Below, in pieces: positions 21,525 to 30,608 of a DNA stretch of 64,000 nucleotides. Under the pieces are notes generated by a model. The model saw only the letters and a list, made by a program, of their open reading frames with translations, searched no databases and was not told the origin of the DNA. Each line of letters starts with the position of its first letter. The first letter of the stretch is position 1. Position numbers and translations under genes: made by a program. Source of the DNA: Bacteroidales bacterium UBA4333 (lineage in GTDB: Bacteria > Bacteroidota > Bacteroidia > Bacteroidales > Paludibacteraceae). The stretch lies in NCBI GenBank assembly GCA_002394335.1, contig DGTP01000008.1, positions 14,693 to 78,692 on the forward strand, in the 5' to 3' direction.

Positions 21525-22400
21525 ATGAAATTTTTTCCTGCATCGCAGTTAATCATCAATGCAGACGGGTCAGCATTCCATCTGCATCTCAAGCCTGAGT
21601 TTCTGGCAGACAAAGTGATCTTGGTAGGAGACCAGGATCGGGTAAATATGGTAGCCTCGTTCTTCGACGAAGGCAGTATCGAGTGTGACGTGCAGAGCCG
21701 CGAGTTCCACACCATCACCGGCAAATATCAGGGCAAGCGTATCTCCTGTATATCCACCGGTATCGGTACCGACAACTGCGACATCGTCATGAACGAGATC
21801 GACGCGCTGGCGAACATCGATTTCAACACCCGCGAGGAGAAGGCGCAGAAACGCCATCTGGAGATCATCCGTATCGGAACCTGCGGCGGTATGCAGGAGG
21901 ATATTCCTCTGGGTACCTTCCTCGTGAGCCAGAAGTCCATCGGTTTTGACGGCGTGCTGGCTTTCTACGAGAACCGCGACAAGGTGTCGGATCTCGGATT
22001 CGAGAAAGCGCTGGTAGCGCATATCGGCTATCCCGAGAAAGCGGCTGTTCCTTATGTGGTGGCAGCCGATGCCGAACTGGTGGACCGTATCGCCAGGGAT
22101 GACATGATGCGCGGTTGCACTATCGCGGCGAACGGCTTCTACGGACCGCAAGGACGCGTCCTGAGGGTAGGTCTGGCGGTGCCTGACATCAACGAGAAGA
22201 TCACGTCCTTCCGCTATGAGGGACAGCGTATCACCAACTACGAGATGGAGGGGTCCTGTATCGCCGGATTGTCGCTGCATATGGGACACAAGGCGATGAC
22301 CGTCTGCTGCGTCATCGCACAGCGCAAGGCGGAGGCCGCCAACACCGACTATAAGCCGCGTATCAAAGAGTTAGTAAGAACCGTTTTGGAGCGATTCTAG
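21525..22400 (+). CDS. Nucleoside phosphorylase (uridine phosphorylase type)
   Basis: 291 residues of the PNP/UDP phosphorylase family, which split nucleosides with phosphate into base and (deoxy)ribose-1-phosphate in the cytoplasm. Seen: ILVGD-like VILVGDQDR near 35 (phosphate loop), STGIGTDNCDIVMNEI around 77-92, RIGTCGGMQED around 117, and NYEMEGSCIAGL near 240, where the E-M-E motif binds the ribose. Length suits the longer Bacteroidota uridine phosphorylase-like members. Preceded by a TACGA-type repeat and followed 4 bp later by the M49 peptidase gene, so the two are probably co-transcribed. Base preference (uridine or purine) cannot be decided by eye. Confidence 0.85.
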   Translation: MKFFPASQLIINADGSAFHLHLKPEFLADKVILVGDQDRVNMVASFFDEGSIECDVQSREFHTITGKYQGKRISCISTGIGTDNCDIVMNEIDALANIDFNTREEKAQKRHLEIIRIGTCGGMQEDIPLGTFLVSQKSIGFDGVLAFYENRDKVSDLGFEKALVAHIGYPEKAAVPYVVAADAELVDRIARDDMMRGCTIAANGFYGPQGRVLRVGLAVPDINEKITSFRYEGQRITNYEMEGSCIAGLSLHMGHKAMTVCCVIAQRKAEAANTDYKPRIKELVRTVLERF

Positions 22401-22404
22401 AGAT

Positions 22405-24429
22405 ATGAAAAAAGTCGTTTTCCTTTTTGTTGCTCTGGCAACGCTGATGGGCTGCAGCCGCAAACCGGCACAGCCTGAGGCGGAGGCCGAAGAGGATTTT
22501 GAGTATATGGTGGACCGATTCTACGATCTGGCGATACTGCGTTACCGCGTGCCGGATTTTGAGAGCCTGACGGTGGAGCAGAAGGCTTTGGTGTATTATC
22601 TGAGCGAGGCAGCCCTCTGGGGACGCGACATCCTCTATGATCAGAATGGCGCGTACAACCTCCGTATCAGAAGAACTCTGGAAGCTCTTTATAGCCGGAA
22701 GCCGGAAGCCGCAAGTCAAACGTCCGAGTGGGAGGCTTTCGAGCGGTATCTCAAACGTGTCTGGTTCTCCAATGGCATCCATCATCATTATGCCGAGGAC
22801 AAGTTCCTGCCGGAGTTCAGCCAAGAGTGGTTTGTGGAGGCATGCCGGGAAGCCGGAGTGGAGTACGATGAAGCCATTCTGCCGGTGATGTTCGACCCGG
22901 CGGTCATGCCCAAGAAAGTGTGCCAGGATGCCGGCAAGGATCTGGTGCTCAACTCGGCCTGCAACTACTATGAGGGTGTCACCCAGGCGGAAGCGGAAGC
23001 ATGGTATGCCGCCCACCGCGACACATCGGACGAGCCCCTCTGGATTGGTCTGAACAGCAAGCTGGTGAAGGACGGGAACGGCAATATCGTGGAGCGCGTC
23101 TTCAAAGCCGAAGGCGACGGACTCTACCGCGAGGCATTGCAGCACGTGGTGGAAAACCTCGAGAAAGCCAAAGCCTATGCGGAGAACGACAAGCAGCGCA
23201 AGGTGATCGAACTTCTGATCGAATATAACAAGACCGGAAACCTCAAGACCTTCAACGACTACGCCATCGCGTGGGTGCAGGACTTGGACAGCCGTGTCGA
23301 TTTCATCAACGGTTTCACCGAAGTCTATGGAGACCCCCTTGGTATCACCGGCGCATGGGAGTCGATGGTCAACTTCAAGAACGTGGCTGCCACCGAGCGG
23401 ACCCGCATCCTCTCAGCCAATGCGCAGTGGTTTGAGGACAACTCGCCCACCGACAAACGATACAAGAAACCCGAATGCCGCGGTATCTCGGCAAAAGTCA
23501 TCACGGCGGCGGTGCTTGCCGGAGACTGCTATCCTGCCACACCGATCGGCATCAATCTGCCGAATGCCAACTGGATCCGCAAGAACTACGGCTCGAAGTC
23601 GGTGACGATAGAGAACCTGACCGAAGCCTACTATCAGGCATCGCAGGGAGACGGTTTCAACGAGGAGTTCATGCTCTCCGACACCGAGCGTGAACTGGCG
23701 AAGAAATACGGCGGACTGATGAGTGACGTGCATGTGGATCTGCATGAGTGTCTCGGTCATGGTTCGGGACAGCTGCTGCCCGGCGTGAGCAAGGACAACC
23801 TCAAAGAACACGGCTCTACGCTGGAGGAAGCGCGTGCGGATCTCTTCTCGCTCTACTATATGGCGGATGCCAAACTCGTGGAATTAGGTATCGTGCCCGA
23901 CGAGGAGGCGTACAAGTCGCAGTACTACCAGCAGCTCATGAACGGCGCGATGACACAACTGGTGCGCGTCGAACCCGGTAAAAATATAGAGGAATCGCAC
24001 ATGCGCGACCGCGCGCTCATAGCCAACTGGGTGCTGGCGCATGCCGACTCCGTTTCGCCGGAGGCGGAGATCATCGTCGAGAACAACAAACACTACCTCC
24101 GTATCAATGACTACGAAGGAGTGCGCCGCCTCTTCGGCGAACTCCTGGCTATCGTGCAGGAGGTTGTCTCCACAGGCGATTATGCCCGCGCATGCGAACT
24201 GGTCGAGACCTACGCCGTCAAGGTGGACAGGGATCTCCATCGCGAACTCCTGGCGCGCTATCAGCCGCTCGGCATCGCACCTTATAAGGGATTTGTGAAC
24301 CCTGTCTATAAGCCGCAGTTTGACGAGAACGGCAGGATCACCGATGTCCTGATCGACTACACCGAAGGCTATGTGGAGCAACACCTCCGCTACAGCCGCG
24401 ACTATAGTCCGCTGCCGGATGTCAATTGA
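22405..24429 (+). CDS. Dipeptidyl-peptidase III-like lipoprotein (M49)
   Basis: 674 residues. Lipoprotein signal with lipobox LMGC, Cys17. The M49 zinc site is seen as HECLGH (H447, E448, H452) and EEARAD with E475 as third ligand. M49 enzymes remove dipeptides from the N-terminus of short peptides. Many human-gut Bacteroidota have a lipid-anchored member like this, likely working on peptides in the periplasm. Length and motif spacing fit the family. Begins 4 bp after the nucleoside phosphorylase; a TACGA-type repeat follows the stop. Confidence 0.9.
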   Translation: MKKVVFLFVALATLMGCSRKPAQPEAEAEEDFEYMVDRFYDLAILRYRVPDFESLTVEQKALVYYLSEAALWGRDILYDQNGAYNLRIRRTLEALYSRKPEAASQTSEWEAFERYLKRVWFSNGIHHHYAEDKFLPEFSQEWFVEACREAGVEYDEAILPVMFDPAVMPKKVCQDAGKDLVLNSACNYYEGVTQAEAEAWYAAHRDTSDEPLWIGLNSKLVKDGNGNIVERVFKAEGDGLYREALQHVVENLEKAKAYAENDKQRKVIELLIEYNKTGNLKTFNDYAIAWVQDLDSRVDFINGFTEVYGDPLGITGAWESMVNFKNVAATERTRILSANAQWFEDNSPTDKRYKKPECRGISAKVITAAVLAGDCYPATPIGINLPNANWIRKNYGSKSVTIENLTEAYYQASQGDGFNEEFMLSDTERELAKKYGGLMSDVHVDLHECLGHGSGQLLPGVSKDNLKEHGSTLEEARADLFSLYYMADAKLVELGIVPDEEAYKSQYYQQLMNGAMTQLVRVEPGKNIEESHMRDRALIANWVLAHADSVSPEAEIIVENNKHYLRINDYEGVRRLFGELLAIVQEVVSTGDYARACELVETYAVKVDRDLHRELLARYQPLGIAPYKGFVNPVYKPQFDENGRITDVLIDYTEGYVEQHLRYSRDYSPLPDVN

Positions 24430-24649
24430 TGTACGAAGGACGGATGTACGATGTACGAAGGACGGATGTACGATGTACGAAGGATGGATGTACGATGTAC
24501 GAAGGGGGGATTGATGTACGAAGGACGGATGTACGATGTACGAAGGGGGGGAGGACGAAGGACCTTACTACGAACAATCGTACATTACCGCGAAGCGGCA
24601 AATGGTAAATAAATCGTACATCGTACATCAATAAATCGTCAATCAATGT
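24430..24649. repeat. TACGA-type dispersed repeat, copy 4 (longest)
   Basis: About 220 bp filling the whole gap to the next gene. Left side has some six GTACGAAGGAYGGATGTACGAT-type units; centre ACGAACAATCGTACATTACC; right side AATGGTAAATAAATCGTACATCGTACATC. The right end (AATCAATGTACAAAG) supplies the ATG of the following gene. Confidence 0.8.
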
Positions 24650-26445
24650 ACAAAGTATCCCTTCCAATATCAAAATCCATAGCTAACAGGATTCTCTTGT
24701 TGCAGGCTATACACGGAGACGAGCTGATGCCCGTCTCCGCTGATATGCCGGACGATGTCATCGTTCTTCATGACGCCCTCCGGCAGCTCCGCGACACATA
24801 CGGCACCCCCGACGGCTTCAAACAATCCCAAGCCGCCTCAAGCCGCCTCCAACAAGCACCTTTGGTGCTCCACCTCAAGAACTGCGGCACCGCCCTCCGT
24901 TTCCTGCAGGTGCATCTGGATAAATGCTATCCCGGTGTGCCTGTCACGCTCACCGGCGACCCGCGGCTCATGGAGCGGAACGGCAGACCCACCACGCAGA
25001 CCCTCTCTGCGCGCATCCTGCACGGCGAGGACATACCCGCAGAAGAAAACGAATCACCCTATGTCACGATGTCCCGGTGCATGGCTCAATCGTATTCCGT
25101 AGATCCCCGGATCGCAAATGAGCCGGACTGGAGCGCTGCGGCTTTCTGGTATGAATACGTGGCGATCCATGGAGGGGAGCTGGTGCTGGAAGGATTGAAG
25201 AGGGACAGCCTCCAGGGCGACAAAGCCGTGGTGCAGATATATAGCAGGTATTTCGGCGTGATCACGTCCTATCTGCCGGAAGGAGTGAAGATATACAAAT
25301 CCACCATCCCGGTGCGTGATCAGGTGGTAGCGATAGATTTCGAGCATATTCCGGATCTTTATCCCGCTATCGCCTATACATGCGAGCGTATGGAGCTGAC
25401 TTTACGGGCTACCGGTACATCCCGTTTGCGTTTCAAAGAGTCCAACCGTCTGACTGCGGTACGGCTGCACGAGGTGCGCAACGACCACCGGATGGCAATG
25501 GCGCTGCTGTGCGCCGGTTTTCCTGTTCCGGCAGAAGAACAAGCCTGTGTCGTTAAGAGCTATCCCCGGTTTTGGGAAAACTTCACCCGTATCAGCACTC
25601 ATTCACGACGGTCGAACGACGGTCGAACGACGGTCGGACGACAGTCATATCTGACGTTAGTGACACATGCAACCCCTGTAAAAGGCGTGAATGACGACAA
25701 TCTGGGCAAAAAACATGCCCTCTCAAAGCTCATCCGTGCCGCCTCTACGGAATATGTATGGCTTCATGACGACGATGTCGTCTGGCCGCAGGTTGCCGGA
25801 AAGGCGGATATGACCATCCTTGAGGAGACGGAGCAAGCACCGGATATGATTATTCTTCCTTTGAGGATGGAAAGCCTCTCCGGTCATCCTTCTCTCCTGG
25901 AAAGGCTGCAGATAGCGGAATACACGGCAATCCAGGAGCTGACTGTCAGCAGTGCGCAAAAGGGAAGACCTGTGATGTGTTCCGGGGCGAATATGATTGT
26001 CCGCCGCAAGGCTTGGCTGGCATGCGAAGGTGATCTGCATCCGGAGATTCCTTCGGGCGATGACATGTTTCTTCTGGAAGCGATGAAGAAACGCGGTATG
26101 CGTATCGCGGTGACGGATGAGGAGGACTATACGGCGGTAGTGCGTCCGACGGACTCATGGCGTTCGCTATGGCACCAGCGCACCCGCTGGGCGGGCAAGG
26201 CACCGCATTACACCGACCGGGACATCCGTCTTGCCGGCGGATTGACACTCACCCTCATGCTGCTCCAGATCATCTGTCCGCTGTTCTGGATACCGAACCT
26301 TGCCATCGAGCTGTCCCTGCTCCGCCGTGCAAAGGGCGGAAGAGGCGGATACACTGCCGGAGATGTGGTTCTTCTCTCGCTGGTTTACCCCTATTACAGC
26401 CTGGCATGCGTGGCAGGAGGACTGCTGAGCAAGAGAATCTGGTAG
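24646..26445 (+). CDS. Fusion of shortened EPSP synthase (AroA) and truncated GT2 glycosyltransferase
   Basis: 599 residues in one frame. Residues 1-315 are AroA-like: SKS..NR at 9-15, NCGTALR at 79-85 (usual NAGTA.R), GDPRLMER at 104-111, SDWSAA-like EPDWSAAAFW near 159, PDLYP (D237), KESNR at 264-268 and DHRMAM at 280-285. Two pieces are missing: the SSQF segment expected between about 114 and 137, and about 50 residues expected between 275 and 279. An 11-bp tandem repeat (ACGACGGTCGA, residues about 319-331) links to a GT2 domain that starts at its TDAD-like HDDD (374-377) without the first 60-90 residues, then SGDDMF, QR.RW and membrane helices. Neither half looks complete, so activity is doubtful. 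The start codon lies in a repeat. Confidence 0.75.
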   Translation: MYKVSLPISKSIANRILLLQAIHGDELMPVSADMPDDVIVLHDALRQLRDTYGTPDGFKQSQAASSRLQQAPLVLHLKNCGTALRFLQVHLDKCYPGVPVTLTGDPRLMERNGRPTTQTLSARILHGEDIPAEENESPYVTMSRCMAQSYSVDPRIANEPDWSAAAFWYEYVAIHGGELVLEGLKRDSLQGDKAVVQIYSRYFGVITSYLPEGVKIYKSTIPVRDQVVAIDFEHIPDLYPAIAYTCERMELTLRATGTSRLRFKESNRLTAVRLHEVRNDHRMAMALLCAGFPVPAEEQACVVKSYPRFWENFTRISTHSRRSNDGRTTVGRQSYLTLVTHATPVKGVNDDNLGKKHALSKLIRAASTEYVWLHDDDVVWPQVAGKADMTILEETEQAPDMIILPLRMESLSGHPSLLERLQIAEYTAIQELTVSSAQKGRPVMCSGANMIVRRKAWLACEGDLHPEIPSGDDMFLLEAMKKRGMRIAVTDEEDYTAVVRPTDSWRSLWHQRTRWAGKAPHYTDRDIRLAGGLTLTLMLLQIICPLFWIPNLAIELSLLRRAKGGRGGYTAGDVVLLSLVYPYYSLACVAGGLLSKRIW

Positions 26446-26540
26446 TCTTCGAAAGAAAGTGCATAATTATGCAGAAACGGTAATTTCTCTGACAATTTGT
26501 GCTTTTTTTTTTGTTTTGTTTGCAAAAAGTAATGAAAAAA

Positions 26541-26572
26541 TTTGCGTATGTGAATTTTTTGCAGTATCTTTG
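26541..26572 (+). promoter_or_regulatory. Promoter of the adhesin operon
   Basis: TTTG at 26541-26544 and TATCTTTG at 26565-26572, 20-bp spacing, 20 bp before the ATG at 26593. No other convincing promoter was seen before 46589. Confidence 0.65.
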
Positions 26573-26592
26573 TAACCGATTTTGGTTTTTTT

Positions 26593-27477
26593 ATGCGGAA
26601 GACGAAGGTACATATTCTTTTCTGTTTAAGCATATTGTTGCTTGTCTCTCTATGTGCCAATGCGGCTGACCGCCATTATTTCAGAACCTCTTTGGATTTC
26701 TCGTACGCGCGCGATTTCAGCCGTGCGGCAAGTGTTGCTCCGTATGGTGATTATGTGCCGATCGGTTTGTCTGAGGCGCTGGCGGTTATCGGTAGCGGTA
26801 AGACGGAAGCGTTGCGCACCAGCAACGGCTTTGCGCCTGCACTGGGGCTGGGCTATCGTCTGGCACACGGGCATTTTCTGTTTGATGTGGGTGTAGGAGC
26901 GGAATACCGGCAGATGTACGACGGTCTGGCTGCGCTGACCAATGTGTATGAACCGGGAGTGGATGAGGAAGGCATGCAGTATATGGGTCATCATAGCTGG
27001 ACTGACCGGACGGCGGTGCTTCGTCACGCCGGTGTCAGTCTGCCGGTGATGATAGGAGGCGAGTGGGGGAAGTTTTACTTTTTAGCGGGTGCAAAAGCCG
27101 CTGTGGATATATGGGGGAGAAGCGAAGAGAAAGGCCTCTATTCCCTGGAGGGGGACTATGACCGCTATATGAATGCTTTTAGCGGTATGCCGGCGCATGG
27201 ATTTGTGACGGACGAGCCTTATGCCACGCAGCCGGAAAACCGGGCTTTGGCATGGGGTGTCAGAGCTTGCGCCGAAATAGGTTACTGTATCGCCGGAAGC
27301 GGAGATACACAGATACGCGGAATGCGCAAAACAACGCCGAAATGGTATGTCAGTCTTTTTGGCGAATATGGCGTGACAGGCAGCAAGGACGCTTATACCC
27401 CGATGCTGGTGGGTGCAAGGGTGACGATGCTGATGCCGTTGCCGGCTGCGAGTGTTTGTAAATGTCTGAAATTCTGA
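26593..27477 (+). CDS. Outer-membrane beta-barrel-like protein
   Basis: 294 residues. Signal peptide 1-24 (ends ANAA). The rest alternates short amphipathic strands with turns (YFRTSLDFSYARDF, APALGLGYRLAHG, FLFDVGVGAEYR, VSLPVMIGGEWGKFYFLAGA, WYVSLFGEYG, PMLVGARVTMLMP), as in small 8-10-strand porin-like barrels. The segment LPVMIGGEW.K.YFLAGAK.A and the terminal strand order match the first 290 residues of the OmpA-type protein at 44772, so the two are paralogs, here without the OmpA peptidoglycan domain. The last codons overlap the next gene (TGATG), giving translational coupling. Role inferred: membrane anchor or channel of the surface apparatus encoded downstream. Confidence 0.7.
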   Translation: MRKTKVHILFCLSILLLVSLCANAADRHYFRTSLDFSYARDFSRAASVAPYGDYVPIGLSEALAVIGSGKTEALRTSNGFAPALGLGYRLAHGHFLFDVGVGAEYRQMYDGLAALTNVYEPGVDEEGMQYMGHHSWTDRTAVLRHAGVSLPVMIGGEWGKFYFLAGAKAAVDIWGRSEEKGLYSLEGDYDRYMNAFSGMPAHGFVTDEPYATQPENRALAWGVRACAEIGYCIAGSGDTQIRGMRKTTPKWYVSLFGEYGVTGSKDAYTPMLVGARVTMLMPLPAASVCKCLKF

Positions 27478-30400
27478 TGAGAAAACAGTTATACATAGTT
27501 CTTTTGTTGGTTGCCGGCTTATGGCTGTCGGCAGGCAGGGTTTGGGGAGCGGCTATCACGATGGACGACCTGCCTTACCTCTGCGATTTTGAGGATGATG
27601 CCGAGAACGCCAACTGGACACTCAATCCCTCGGTCAATACCATTACTACGGCGAACCGCTGGGTGATAGGGGATGCAACGGCTTATACCGGTGCCAAATC
27701 CATGTACGTATCACAGGACGAGGGCAGGAGCAACACCTATGCCGCTACCAACAATGTGCTTTTAGCATACAGGGATATTACCTTGGCTGCCGGAGACTAT
27801 GATATTGCCTATGACTGGATCGGTACCGGCAACAAAACCAAGGGCTATCTCAAGATTATCTATGCCAACCGTCCTGCAAGCGGCTTGAAATGTCTGGGTA
27901 ACAGCACCGAGCCTGCGTGGGTGGCTACCTCGGTGCAACTCATGGGCGAGAACACCTCGCTGGTGGACGGCGATGCCTGGCGGCATGTGCAGGCGCGTAT
28001 CACAATCCCTGTGGCGCAAGCCAACAAGACGACTACACGTCTGCTCTTTGTGTGGGTGAATACCGATGTGGCGAAGACGGACAGCCTGACTACCGTAGCC
28101 ATCGACAATTTCCAGCTGGCAAAAGCCTCTGTGACCGGTTATCCTGAGAATATCCATGTATCCACGGTGCTGAACACCTCTACCGTGACTTGGAAAGGTA
28201 ATGCGGACGAGTATGAAGTGATGTACCGCAAGAAAACGGAAGACTCGTTCACTTCTCTGCCTGTCACGGGAAACAGCGTCACTCTGACCGACATGGACTA
28301 CGGGGCATACGAGTTCTGGGTATGCGGCAAGAACGGAGAAGACAAGACGGTCTATACGGTCTTTCCGACGGTGTATCTGTACGAGACAGACTGTTTTGAC
28401 GCCCTCAATATGTATAACGCATCGTTTGAGTTCGGCAGATGGAATTACCGCAACGGCCGTACTCCTGCCGGTTATACCCGTGTCGATTACGGACCGGAGG
28501 ACAAGCGGAGCCGTCATACCACCCATTTCGACAAGACGGAAGTCGATCCCCGAACCGTCATTATGCGCGGCAGGGATACCGTGGCATGCCTCAAAACGAT
28601 ACCGGGCGGAGAGTTCGGTTCGGTGCGTCTGGGCAACTGGATGACGGGAAGCGAGTATGAGTCGATGACGTTCACGTACGAGGTGGAGTCCCATTCGACG
28701 GCAGTGCTGCTGATACGCTATGCGATGGTGCTGGAGAATCCGGACCATAACGGAAACGAGCAGCCGCGTTTCACGTTGGAGGTGCTTGATGAAGCGGGAC
28801 AGCCGATTGATACCAAGTGCGCTTCGGTGGACTTCCACTCGCCGACGGCGCAAGAGCTGCAAGACCCCGCAGTGGCGGCACTGTGGCACACGAACATCTG
28901 GGTGGAGAGCGGTACCACTACCAGCCACTCGGTCTATTGGCAGGACTGGAAAACCATCGGTATCAGCGTGGATGACTATGTGGGACAGAAACTGACCATT
29001 ATTCTCACTTCCTATGACTGTGACCAGGGCGGACACTTCGGCTATGCCTATTTCACGCTCAACTGTGTGCGCAGCGATGTGGACGGTTTGCCGTGGGGCG
29101 AAGGCTCTTCCACCCAGATGTTCACCGCGCCGGAAGGATTTGACTATGCATGGTTCAACCGGACCGACCAGGCTCTCAAAGACACCATCAAAAATACCAA
29201 CCCCGCCCAATACCCGTATATCACCGACGCCGGGCGTTACTTCTATGTCCTGGAAGGAGATACCAACACCTATCTCTGCCATGTGACTTATCCTACGAAC
29301 AGCGAGTGCGGTTATTGGTTTGATGCCAGTGCCAAACCCCATAACCCGAAAGCGGAAATGGAATTCCGGTGGACACCGTCCGGTTGCCGCAACGGCTATA
29401 CATGGTGGAACAGATGCCATGTGATGCTTACCAATCAGGAGACAGGGGAGGTCGAGCACCGCTATGACAAGCATATGGAAAACTGCTTCCTGATTCAGGA
29501 AGACGGAACGGAACAGCCGGTCAAGTATGCGGAGGAGGGATTTTATGTCCCGATGCCGGACGAGGGAGGTACAGTCAGGTTCGGTATATGGACCGGAATA
29601 TACATCAACAACCAGCTCCATGCCGATACGGCGTGGTATGAGTTCGAGGTGCCGGCAATAGGTCCTATAGAGACACATCTGTATGATACGGTTTGCCGTG
29701 GACAGAGCGTCTTCTTCCCTGAGGGAAGCAAAAACAAGTACAGTGAGACAGGGGAGTATAAGGATAGTCTGGTGTCGCTTGTCACGGGGTGCGACAGTAC
29801 CGTGATCCTGCATCTGACAGTGCATGATCCGATATTGACAGAGGTGTATGACACCATCTGCGAAGGCAAGTCCTATGATTTCAACGGACGTATCCTCACC
29901 ACCTCCGGGGTGCAGACAGCTATCGTACAGAGCCTTGTTACAGGCTGCGACAGTCTTGTCACGCTCCATCTCAAAGTGGCTCCGAGACCGCAGCACAAGG
30001 TGCTCACAGCTACCATCTGTGCGGACGACCCCCTGCAGATAGAGACTACCGTAAGCGAGTATGTGGACAGCATCCGTCTGGAGGTTGACAGAGCCGATTC
30101 GGTGCATGCGGCGGTGCGCAACGGGGATGAGTCGTCGTTCTACTTTGACAATGTGGCGGCAGGAGTGCGCAAAGCGGTGATCTACAGCTATATGCCGTGG
30201 TGCGACGAGGTGTATACCGATACCGTACAGTTCAATGTCAGTCTGCCGAGCAGTATTGTGGAGGCGCGTTTTGACGATGTGCTGGCATTCCTCTCTACGG
30301 ACTACAACAACGGCTATATCTTCACTTCCTATCAGTGGTATATCAACGGGGAAGCGGTAGAGGGAGCCACCGGCTCCTGGTACTACCAGCCCGGTATGGA

Positions 30401-30608
30401 TAAAGATGCGGAGATTACGGTCAGGGCTACCGAGCCGGACGGCACGGTAGTATGGGTCTGCCCGTTCACCTTCAACACCGCTGCCCGTCCGCAGGCTCTT
30501 GAAATGACGGAAACGGAAACCAAGGTCTATAAGTTCTTACGGAACGGACAATTGATAATCCAATGTAACGGACATATATATAATGCCATAGGGCAAATAC
30601 TGGAATGA
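27477..30608 (+). CDS. Large secreted adhesin-like protein 1
   Basis: 1043 residues from the ATG at 27477, which overlaps the previous stop (TGATG); an ATG 15 bp upstream is less likely because the signal peptide (MRKQLYIVLLL...SAGRVWG) begins here. Residues 30-210 form a choice-of-anchor-J / MAM-like jelly-roll (YLCDFEDDAENANW, GAKSMYVS, AYDWIG). An Fn3-like module follows (about 215-290), then a second sandwich, then two C.G..Y.F.G...GCDS..TLHL modules around 730-840. The last 25 residues (NGQLIIQCNGHIYNAIGQI) form a short C-terminal signature shared with the proteins at 30605 and 63106. Probably cell-surface; ligand unknown. Confidence 0.7.
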   Translation: MRKQLYIVLLLVAGLWLSAGRVWGAAITMDDLPYLCDFEDDAENANWTLNPSVNTITTANRWVIGDATAYTGAKSMYVSQDEGRSNTYAATNNVLLAYRDITLAAGDYDIAYDWIGTGNKTKGYLKIIYANRPASGLKCLGNSTEPAWVATSVQLMGENTSLVDGDAWRHVQARITIPVAQANKTTTRLLFVWVNTDVAKTDSLTTVAIDNFQLAKASVTGYPENIHVSTVLNTSTVTWKGNADEYEVMYRKKTEDSFTSLPVTGNSVTLTDMDYGAYEFWVCGKNGEDKTVYTVFPTVYLYETDCFDALNMYNASFEFGRWNYRNGRTPAGYTRVDYGPEDKRSRHTTHFDKTEVDPRTVIMRGRDTVACLKTIPGGEFGSVRLGNWMTGSEYESMTFTYEVESHSTAVLLIRYAMVLENPDHNGNEQPRFTLEVLDEAGQPIDTKCASVDFHSPTAQELQDPAVAALWHTNIWVESGTTTSHSVYWQDWKTIGISVDDYVGQKLTIILTSYDCDQGGHFGYAYFTLNCVRSDVDGLPWGEGSSTQMFTAPEGFDYAWFNRTDQALKDTIKNTNPAQYPYITDAGRYFYVLEGDTNTYLCHVTYPTNSECGYWFDASAKPHNPKAEMEFRWTPSGCRNGYTWWNRCHVMLTNQETGEVEHRYDKHMENCFLIQEDGTEQPVKYAEEGFYVPMPDEGGTVRFGIWTGIYINNQLHADTAWYEFEVPAIGPIETHLYDTVCRGQSVFFPEGSKNKYSETGEYKDSLVSLVTGCDSTVILHLTVHDPILTEVYDTICEGKSYDFNGRILTTSGVQTAIVQSLVTGCDSLVTLHLKVAPRPQHKVLTATICADDPLQIETTVSEYVDSIRLEVDRADSVHAAVRNGDESSFYFDNVAAGVRKAVIYSYMPWCDEVYTDTVQFNVSLPSSIVEARFDDVLAFLSTDYNNGYIFTSYQWYINGEAVEGATGSWYYQPGMDKDAEITVRATEPDGTVVWVCPFTFNTAARPQALEMTETETKVYKFLRNGQLIIQCNGHIYNAIGQILE

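Noticed and set aside
24428..24608. Small frames in the TACGA-type repeat (MYEGRMYDV-type peptides)
   Set aside because: Translation of a tandem repeat; open in several frames and no promoter.
27762..30107. 781-codon minus-strand frame inside adhesin 1
   Set aside because: No signal, domain or low-complexity-free pattern; arises from the codon bias of the plus-strand gene. The same applies to the minus frame at 38746-40782 and others within the giant adhesin.
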